From Kocuria carniphila (GTDB lineage Bacteria; Actinomycetota; Actinomycetes; Actinomycetales; Micrococcaceae): 64,000 bases of DNA. Shown here in pieces: positions 58,411-64,000 of the stretch. How positions within the stretch are numbered: the first letter of the stretch is position 1; each line of letters starts with the position of its first letter. The position numbers and the translations under genes are program-made. Below the pieces are notes generated by a model. It was not told the DNA's origin. It searched no databases and was given only the letters and a program-made list of their open reading frames with translations. The stretch covers positions 94,247-158,246 of the forward strand of contig NZ_NOIT01000009.1 of NCBI RefSeq assembly GCF_004136555.1, given 5' to 3'.

Positions 58411-61302
58411 CTACTTTTCCGGCCGAATAGCTGCACGCATCACCTGTGCCAGGTGAACACCTTCAGCACCGGTTCCCTGCGCGATCTGCGTACGGCACGA
58501 AAAGCCGTCCGCGAGCACAATGGTCCCGGGTTGAGCAGCGCGGATGCTCGGGAACAGCTCGCGCTCGCCGAGGGTCTGGGACACCTCGTAGTGACCGGGT
58601 TCGAAGCCCCAGTTACCGGCCAAGCCGCAGCAACCGCCACCCACCACGTTGCTGTTGACGCCCAACTTTTCGAGGACCTTCAGCTCGGGGGAGTAGTTGC
58701 CCATCGACTGTTCATGGCAGTGCACCTGGCACAGCGCCTGGCCGGGGCCCGCCTGGGTCTCCAGGGTCCCGAACGGCCAGTGCCCGCCGTCCTCGGCGTG
58801 CTGGGCGGTGAACTCACCCAGCGTAACCGTGAGGACCTGCACCTTGTGGGCGCGAGGGTCATCCGGCAGCAGCTCGGTGATGTCGTGCTGCAGCATCACG
58901 GTGCAGGACGGTTCCAGGCCAATGATGGGGTAGCCCGCCTCGAGGAGCGGCTCCATCACGTCCAGGGTCTGCCGCAGGGTCTTGCGGGTCATGTCCAACT
59001 GCCCGGTCGAGTGCCACGTCAGCCCGCAACACACGTTGCCCATGGGCATGAGCACGCGGTAGCCCATGGCCTCGAGCACCTCGATCGCCGCCTTACCGGG
59101 AGCATCGGCGGAGAAGTTGGTGAACGTGTCCGGCCACAGCACCACCGAGGGTTTGTCATCGGTCGCCGACGCCGCTCGGTGACCTCCGCGCGCAAGGTCG
59201 CGGGCGGCGTCGTCGCCCTTGCTGCGGGCCTTGTACCAGGAGGTGAGCGGGGCGTTGTTGAAGCGAATCATGCGGCGCTTGGGCTCGATGCCGCCGAGCT
59301 TCTTGGTGAGTTCCTCGACCGGGCGGAACCGCTCCAGGAAGTTGACCGCCCGCAGCGAGCCGGGGACCTTGGTCACGAGCTTCATGAGCCACGGCATCCA
59401 CCCCATGGTCAGGTGCGCCATGGGGCGGCGGTCCTTGCCGATGAACGAGGTGAGGCCCTGGCGGAAGTGGTGGTGCAGGAATTCGGCCTTGTAGGTGGCC
59501 ATGTCCACGTTGACCGGGCACTCGGTCGCGCACGCCTTGCACGAGAGGCACAGATCGAGAGCCTCGTAGGTCTCCTTGGACTTCCAGCCGTCCGTGATGG
59601 TTTCCCCGCGCAGCATTTCGGCGAGTGAGCGCATGCGGCCGCGGGTGGAGTGGACCTCGTCGTGGGTGGCTTGGAAGGACGGGCACATGGCACCCGCGTC
59701 CGAACGGCACGCACCCACGCCCACGCAGCGGTTGATCGCTTGGCCGAAGGAGCCGTTGTCGGAGGAGAACGCATGGACGGGAGTGAGCTCGAACGTGCGA
59801 GCGCCGGGGCCCGGGCGGATGCCCTGGTCGATGGGTTCCGGATCCACGAGCACGCCGGGGTTGAAGAAGTTCTCGGGGTCGAAAATCCGCTTGAACTCTG
59901 CAAAGGCCTGAAGGGCTTGAGGCGTGTAGATGGTGCTCAGCAGTTCCGAGCGGGCGCGGCCGTCACCGTGCTCGCCAGAGACCGAGCCGCCGTAGCGGTG
60001 CACGAGCTTTGCCGCGCGCTCGATGAATTCGCGGTAGCGGGCCACGCCCTCATCGGTGTTGAAGTCGAAGGAGATGCGGATGTGCACGCAGCCCTCACCG
60101 AAGTGACCGAACGGGATGCCGCGCAGGTTCATCTCGTCCAGCAGTTCGTAGAGGTCCTTGAGGTAGGCGCCCAGATGCTGCGGGGGAACCGCGGAGTCCT
60201 CCCAGCCGGGCCAGGCCTCGCCGCCGTCCGGGAGGCGGGTCACGATGCCCGCGCCGGCCTCGCGGATGCGCCACAGCGCGCGTGCCTCGGCGGGGTCGCT
60301 CACGACCACGGAATCCACCACGGTCTCCTCGACCAGCGCGGGGAGTTTCTGGGCCGCTGCGAAGGCTTCTTCTTGAGTGTCCGCGCCGACCTCACAGTAG
60401 AGCCAGCCGCCGCCCTCGGGGAGTTCGCCGCCCGCGTTCTCCTGACCCTGGCGGGTGCGCAGCGCGGTGAGGAGGTCCGAGCCCATCCCCTCGATGGTCG
60501 TCACACCCGGCACGCGGAACTTGGGCGCGGCGGTGGCTGCCTCGATAGCGTCCTTGAAACCGAGGACTGCCAGTGCGGTGAACTTGGGCTTGGCGACCAG
60601 CTTCACCTTGAGCTGGGTGATGATGCCGCACGTGCCCTCGGTGCCGGAGAAGGCCTTGGCCACGTCAAAGCCGTTCTCGCCGAGCAAGTACTGGAGACCG
60701 TAGCCGGAGACCTGGCGCGGGAACTGACCGAGTTCGGTGCGCAGCATGGCCAGGTGCCGGTCGCGCAGTTGCTTGAGCTGCGAATCCAAGGCGGCGTCCG
60801 AGGTGCCGCCGGCCTCCAAGGTGACCTCGCGCCCGTCGGCGAGCATGACCGTGACCGCCACCAGGTTGGAAGCGCTCGTGCCCCACGCGACCGAGTGGGA
60901 GCCGCACGCGTTGTTGGCCACCATGCCGCCCACCGTGCAGCGCGAGTGGGTGGAGGGGTCCGGGCCGTAGGTGAGGCCGAACTCGCTCGCCGCATCGCGC
61001 AGCTGATCGCAGATCACGCCGGGTTCGATCGTTGCCGTGCGCAGGTCCGGGTCGATCTCCAGGATGCGGTTGAAGTACCGGGAGGTGTCGATGACCAACC
61101 CGTCACCGATCGCGTTACCCGCCACCGAGGTTCCACCGCCGCGGGAGATGACCGGCCAGCCCTTGTCCTGGGCGGTGGCCAGCAGCTCGCGGATCTCCTC
61201 CACGGAGCGAGGTTCCGCCACGGCCTGGGGGAGCCTGCGGTAGATGGAAGCGTCGGACACGTACGCGGCACGAGTGGTCAGATCATCCCGGAGAGCAGTC
61301 AT
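58411..61302 (-). CDS. FAD-linked oxidase / Fe-S D-2-hydroxyacid (D-lactate type) dehydrogenase
   Basis: 963 residues, fusion of a GlcD-like FAD domain with a GlpC-like Fe-S part. FAD-binding PCMH motif VISRGGGTSVAGNAIGDGLV near 55 and PSTHSRCTVGGMVANNACGSH near 125; C-terminal oxidase domain with PFGHFGEGCVHIR and GSVSGEHGDGRAR. Then CLSCKACATECPVNVDM as an Fe-S motif and CCG-type segments (CCGLTWHSTGQ, GGGCCGLAGNWG). Family members oxidise D-lactate or D-2-hydroxyglutarate at the membrane, and the substrate is not decidable. A facing pair of near copies of the dispersed word sits in the linker at 59165-59217. Confidence 0.9.
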   Translation of the reverse strand: MTALRDDLTTRAAYVSDASIYRRLPQAVAEPRSVEEIRELLATAQDKGWPVISRGGGTSVAGNAIGDGLVIDTSRYFNRILEIDPDLRTATIEPGVICDQLRDAASEFGLTYGPDPSTHSRCTVGGMVANNACGSHSVAWGTSASNLVAVTVMLADGREVTLEAGGTSDAALDSQLKQLRDRHLAMLRTELGQFPRQVSGYGLQYLLGENGFDVAKAFSGTEGTCGIITQLKVKLVAKPKFTALAVLGFKDAIEAATAAPKFRVPGVTTIEGMGSDLLTALRTRQGQENAGGELPEGGGWLYCEVGADTQEEAFAAAQKLPALVEETVVDSVVVSDPAEARALWRIREAGAGIVTRLPDGGEAWPGWEDSAVPPQHLGAYLKDLYELLDEMNLRGIPFGHFGEGCVHIRISFDFNTDEGVARYREFIERAAKLVHRYGGSVSGEHGDGRARSELLSTIYTPQALQAFAEFKRIFDPENFFNPGVLVDPEPIDQGIRPGPGARTFELTPVHAFSSDNGSFGQAINRCVGVGACRSDAGAMCPSFQATHDEVHSTRGRMRSLAEMLRGETITDGWKSKETYEALDLCLSCKACATECPVNVDMATYKAEFLHHHFRQGLTSFIGKDRRPMAHLTMGWMPWLMKLVTKVPGSLRAVNFLERFRPVEELTKKLGGIEPKRRMIRFNNAPLTSWYKARSKGDDAARDLARGGHRAASATDDKPSVVLWPDTFTNFSADAPGKAAIEVLEAMGYRVLMPMGNVCCGLTWHSTGQLDMTRKTLRQTLDVMEPLLEAGYPIIGLEPSCTVMLQHDITELLPDDPRAHKVQVLTVTLGEFTAQHAEDGGHWPFGTLETQAGPGQALCQVHCHEQSMGNYSPELKVLEKLGVNSNVVGGGCCGLAGNWGFEPGHYEVSQTLGERELFPSIRAAQPGTIVLADGFSCRTQIAQGTGAEGVHLAQVMRAAIRPEK
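59165..59217. repeat. Facing pair of near copies of the dispersed word inside a gene
   Basis: GCCGACGCCGCTCGG (59165-59179) faces GCGGGCGGCGTCGTCGCC (59200-59217). It encodes the low-complexity linker KGDDAARDLARGGHRAASA of the dehydrogenase. Confidence 0.7.
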
Positions 61303-61380
61303 GGTCTAACTTTCGCGTACCCGCCCCCGGGATTCCAATTAGGTCACCTTTCTTCCGTGTCGCGGGGCGCTGCACAGACA

Positions 61381-61430
61381 ACGACGCCGCTCGCGGACCT
61401 TCGTGGGGAAGGTGCGCGAGCGGCGTCGGC
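61381..61430. terminator. Hairpin of two facing near copies of the dispersed word
   Basis: ACGACGCCGCTCGCGGACCTT and AAGGTGCGCGAGCGGCGTCG form a long imperfect stem with a CGTGGGG loop, between the ferredoxin stop (61450) and the dehydrogenase start (61302). It could end the ferredoxin transcript. Confidence 0.75.
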
Positions 61431-61449
61431 GGGATCTAAAGCTGGTGGC

Positions 61450-61776
61450 TCACCACTCCGGGGCGATGATGATCTCGGCGCCCTCGAGGTCCTCGTTCCA
61501 TTCGACCTGACAGGTCAGTCGGGAGTTGTCGTGACGGGTGTCGTCGAGCATCTCCAGGAGGTCTTCTTCCTCCTCGTTGGTGCCGCCGGTCTTCACGAAC
61601 GACTCCTGATCCAGGTACGAGTGGCACGTGGAGCACGAAGCGTTGCCGCCGCAGGTCGCCAGGATGGGGAATTTGTGACGGGTCAGGGCCTCCATGAGGG
61701 ACTCGTAGTCCTTCCACTCGACGCCCTCGGTGCGCACGCCGTCGCGGTCGGTCACATTGATCTTGATGCTGCTCAC
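61450..61776 (-). CDS. [2Fe-2S] ferredoxin, adrenodoxin-like
   Basis: 108 residues. Small cytosolic electron carrier. Cluster cysteines are in ATCGGNASCSTCHSY (Cys42, 48, 51) and LTCQVEW (near 88), the C-x5-C-x2-C...C spacing of vertebrate/thioredoxin-type [2Fe-2S] proteins. Acidic throughout. The start is a GTG at 61776 with AGGAGG upstream. Electron partners are not obvious; the P450 in this window carries its own ferredoxin. It lies upstream of the dehydrogenase but is separated from it by a hairpin. Confidence 0.9.
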   Translation of the reverse strand: MSSIKINVTDRDGVRTEGVEWKDYESLMEALTRHKFPILATCGGNASCSTCHSYLDQESFVKTGGTNEEEEDLLEMLDDTRHDNSRLTCQVEWNEDLEGAEIIIAPEW

Positions 61777-61880
61777 TCGGGTGGACCTCCTACAGTTACG
61801 ACCCGTTGTGGATTCTCAGAACTAGGGGCCATTCTACGGTCGCAGCGCCCGGCCGAGGCCAACGGTATTGCGAAGTGTGA

Positions 61881-62705
61881 TCAGTCCCCCATGCGGCGCA
61901 CGGTCAACGCCTGGGCCACGCGTCCGATCGGGCCGTTCTCGTCGAAGAGTTCGGAGTGGGTCAGGCCCACGCCACCGGGGCCGATTTCCACGTTGGTGTC
62001 CAGGCCCACCCATTCGGACACCGGTTCGCGGATCAGGTGGATGGACAGGTCCACGTTGGGGAAGGCCCACTTGCCGGGCTCCACGCGGGGTGCGATGCCG
62101 TTGGCGGTGTCGATGGCACTCACGAAGCGTGCGGTGTTCGACGATTCCTCGCCTTCTACCACCTGATGCTTGATGCGCAGCCACCCCGCGGCACTTCCGG
62201 GGCGAGGTTCGCGAGCCAGGTGAGCCTCCAACGTGGCGATGAAGCCACCGGCCCACGTCTCGGTCATGTCCACCGGCGGGCACTCCTTGACCGGAGGCAG
62301 GGGGCGGATCTCGCCGCCGGCCACGTCCTGGGTGTCCGAGGTCTTCAACCGCCACATGCTCAACCGGATGCAGTCGCGGCCGTCCGCGCTCATGGTGGCT
62401 TCGAGCAGTTCAATGGTCTTGCCCGGGCGCAGCACGCGCGTGTGTACCTCGATGTCACCGCCGGGGATGAAGCCCAGGATGTCGTAGGACAACCGCACCG
62501 GAATCACGTCTTCGCGCGGGTGGTTGCGTTCGATTTCATGGACCATCAAGCCCGACGACGCCGCCATGTGCTGTTCCAGCGGGCTCCACGCACCCTGCGT
62601 GTACACCGTGGTCCGGAAACTGTGGTCCCCGGTCCGCACGTAGTGGGCATCGGGGACGTCCTCCCCATTGGCGCCGAGGTGCTGGGGCTTGGGCTCGGTG
62701 GTCAT
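61881..62705 (-). CDS. Acyl-CoA thioesterase-like protein, TesB/4HBT_3 fold
   Basis: 274 residues, tandem hotdog domains. The first half has GAWSPLEQHMAASSGLMVHEIER and VIPVRLSYDILGFIPGGDIEV; the second has NTARFVSAIDTANGIAPRVEPGKWAFPNVDLSIHLIREPVSEWVGLD and a final GLTHSELFDENGPIGRVAQALTVR. These blocks are typical of actinobacterial thioesterase-family (TesB-like) proteins. The substrate acyl-CoA is unknown. The ATG follows AGGAGG. It lies 104 bp upstream of the ferredoxin gene on the same strand. Confidence 0.85.
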   Translation of the reverse strand: MTTEPKPQHLGANGEDVPDAHYVRTGDHSFRTTVYTQGAWSPLEQHMAASSGLMVHEIERNHPREDVIPVRLSYDILGFIPGGDIEVHTRVLRPGKTIELLEATMSADGRDCIRLSMWRLKTSDTQDVAGGEIRPLPPVKECPPVDMTETWAGGFIATLEAHLAREPRPGSAAGWLRIKHQVVEGEESSNTARFVSAIDTANGIAPRVEPGKWAFPNVDLSIHLIREPVSEWVGLDTNVEIGPGGVGLTHSELFDENGPIGRVAQALTVRRMGD

Positions 62706-62798
62706 GCTTGAAGTCCTCCTGCAAGGTGGTGTTTGTGTCCTGCATTACACCTTAGAGTCCTTCGCCGATTTCGCTGTGCACCCCGGTGCTCGAATCCA

Positions 62799-63206
62799 TC
62801 AGTCGAGGACGGCAGCTACCGCTTCGATCTCGACCAATTGGTCGTCATAGCCGAGAACGGTGACGCCGAGCAGTGTGCTGGGAACGTCATGATCACCGAA
62901 TGCGTCTCGCACTACTTCCCAAGCGGTCACCAGGTCTTCTTGGCGGGAGGAGGCGACGAGCACCCGGGTGCTGATCACATCGGTGATTCCGGCACCCGCT
63001 TCCCTTAAGGCGATCTTCATGTTGGAAATGCACTTCGCCGCCTGGACGGCGTAGTCACCGACCCCCGCGGTCGAGCCGTCTTCGTTGAGCGGACATGAAC
63101 CGGCCAGGAAGATCAGACGCGAATCGGCGGGCGCGGTGGCGGCGTAAGCGTACTCGGCTGCGTTGGATAGTTTTGTTGAACGGATCAGGGAAACAGCTTT
63201 CGGCAC
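62799..63206 (-). CDS. RidA/YjgF-family protein
   Basis: About 135 residues from the GTG at 63206, which has GGGAG upstream and gives the normal family length; ATG 63233 is an alternative. RidA proteins remove reactive enamines or imines, or act as deaminases. Seen here: EYAYAATAPADSRLIFLAGSCPLNEDG, AAKCISNMKIALREAGAGITDV, and STLLGVTVLGYDDQLVEIEAVA. The deaminase arginine of RidA is expected in the R-x-[CS]-x2-V-x2-L stretch; the present segment (PSTLLGV) lacks it, so this is more likely an Rid subgroup without that activity. Confidence 0.8.
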   Translation of the reverse strand: MPKAVSLIRSTKLSNAAEYAYAATAPADSRLIFLAGSCPLNEDGSTAGVGDYAVQAAKCISNMKIALREAGAGITDVISTRVLVASSRQEDLVTAWEVVRDAFGDHDVPSTLLGVTVLGYDDQLVEIEAVAAVLD

Positions 63207-63283
63207 GGAACTCTCGCTCCCTATTGGTGACATGTGGACTCGGCATACGGCGATCGGTTTCCGGTGGAAGCCGGAGGGACTAT

Positions 63284-63506
63284 CTGCTGTCTGATCAACG
63301 GTACGGCCCACTGGATCGGAGGGGTTGCACGTTGATCGACGGTGACGCCAGAGATCCGGCGATTCTTGGTTCCAACGTCGACCAGAATGCAGCGGGCCGG
63401 GGGGCAGGGTCGTAGCGTCGATCAGGGTGCAGGGTGCAGGGTGCAGGGTGCAGGGTGCAGGGTGCAGGGTGCATGTGCCAAGGCTGTAGCGTCGATCGGC
63501 CTGCAG
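63284..63506. repeat. Family B repeats, 40-bp period
   Basis: Inverted copies end at 63302 (TGATCAACGGT) and 63343 (TGATCGACGGT). Direct copies CGTCGACCAGAATGCAG at 63376, CGTCGATCAGGGTGCAG at 63416 (40 bp apart) and CGTCGATCGGCCTGCAG at 63490. The layout matches the locus at 19.5-19.7 kb. No gene is seen between 63234 and 63792. Confidence 0.8.
63424..63472. repeat. Heptanucleotide tandem repeat
   Basis: Seven perfect copies of AGGGTGC that seem to have grown from the GGTGCAG end of a family B unit. A likely strain-variable locus. Confidence 0.95.
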
Positions 63507-63561
63507 CTGCTGTCACCCCGGCGATGTGAACGTCGATGACACGGCACCGGAGCGGCGGTCA

Positions 63562-63657
63562 GACATTTGTGGCTGAGGATCGCACTGTTTGACCTGCTCC
63601 TACTGCGTACCTCGACCCAGAATGTTCGGGGGTGGGATTCTCTGCCGGAAATGTTCC
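63562..63657. repeat. Family A inverted-repeat element
   Basis: GACATTTGTGGCTGAGGATC (63562 on) faces inverted copies at 63605-63627 and 63635-63657 (ending AATGTTC and AATGTTCC). Confidence 0.75.
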
Positions 63658-63740
63658 AGGGGCCACGCGGTCGTCCGTAGTCACGCAGTCATCCGTGATG
63701 CTGCGCCTGATTCGAGCCCGGTTGCTGGTACGCCGACATG

Positions 63741-63786
63741 GAAATCGCCCGCTACCCCTGTTTGACTAGGGATAACGGGCGATTTC
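63741..63786 (-). terminator. Terminator after tRNA-Ser(CGA)
   Basis: GAAATCGCCCG (63741-63751) pairs with CGGGCGATTTC (63776-63786), directly after the tRNA on the minus strand. Confidence 0.85.
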
Positions 63787-63792
63787 GACTGG

Positions 63793-63879
63793 CGGTGACG
63801 GAGGGATTTGAACCCTCGTTGGCTTTAACACCAAACATCATTTCGAGTGATGCACCTTCGGCCGCTCGGACACGTCACC
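63793..63879 (-). tRNA. tRNA-Ser (anticodon CGA)
   Basis: 87-nt class II tRNA. The acceptor GGTGACG pairs with CGTCACC, and G73 follows. The anticodon loop is CTCGAAA (CGA), with a long variable arm and the T-loop GGTTCAAATCC. CCA is not encoded. Reads UCG. The remaining 120 bases to the right edge show no gene. Confidence 0.95.
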
Positions 63880-64000
63880 AGCTCGAAGTACTTTACCGTC
63901 AGGTTCCACCGGGAACCAAACCGCGACGAGACTCAGCTAAAAGGTCCGGGAACGGGAGCGGGTGCCTCACGTAAGAATGTCCGCGTAGTTCCCTGGGGTG

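Overview
The window is high-GC DNA from an actinobacterium, most likely a member of the Micrococcales (Micrococcaceae or Brevibacteriaceae-like). The evidence is the gene set and order: separate purS-purQ-purL; dnaX with a very long low-complexity tau tail followed by recR and lysC; a short SRP RNA next to dnaX and a tRNA-Ser; lhr next to an Nei2-type glycosylase; GAF-ANTAR regulators; a CAP/LGFP secreted protein; and a SAM-IV riboswitch. No genus can be named safely from sequence reading alone. I see no transposase, integrase, phage gene, rRNA or CRISPR array.

Layout. 0-9.5 kb: the N-terminal part of acetyl-CoA synthetase running off the left edge, a repeat-filled gap, a CoA-binding protein, a riboswitch-controlled flavin monooxygenase, cardiolipin synthase, a GNAT acetyltransferase and the pur genes. 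9.7-19.3 kb: a GH15 enzyme, an OhrR-like regulator with two translationally coupled genes, aspartokinase, recR, dnaX, SRP RNA and tRNA-Ser(GGA). 19.3-31 kb: a repeat-filled gap, three secreted proteins (two of them nucleases), a PRiA4_ORF3-type protein, class I fumarase, and a signalling cluster of two GAF-ANTAR proteins, a STAS protein and two small proteins. 31-43 kb: a PdxK/ThiD-type kinase, a queuosine-precursor transporter, a compact ATP-grasp / SxxK hydrolase / metallo-beta-lactamase operon, tgt, a FUSC exporter, a DUF4916/NUDIX protein, GH76, idi and an RluA-type pseudouridine synthase. 43-51 kb: a CAP/LGFP secreted protein, a TetR regulator, a catabolic operon (SDR, SxxK hydrolase, self-sufficient P450), a membrane acyltransferase-like protein and a gene remnant. 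51.5-64 kb: nei2, lhr, a DUF4232 lipoprotein, a large FAD/Fe-S dehydrogenase, ferredoxin, thioesterase, a RidA-like protein, another repeat-filled gap and tRNA-Ser(CGA).

The strongest unexplained signal is a dispersed 13-bp word, GACGACGCCGCTC. I count eight exact copies by hand, on both strands, plus several near copies. It occurs inside coding sequences, often in linker or insert segments, and near copies also occur as facing pairs that form the stems of terminator-like hairpins. This is how Neisseria and Pasteurellaceae DNA uptake sequences are organised, but no such motif is known to me in this group. A second layer is made of two families of short intergenic repeats. Both show a 40-bp period and both occur as inverted copies; family A is at four loci and family B at two of the same loci, each beside a tRNA-Ser gene.
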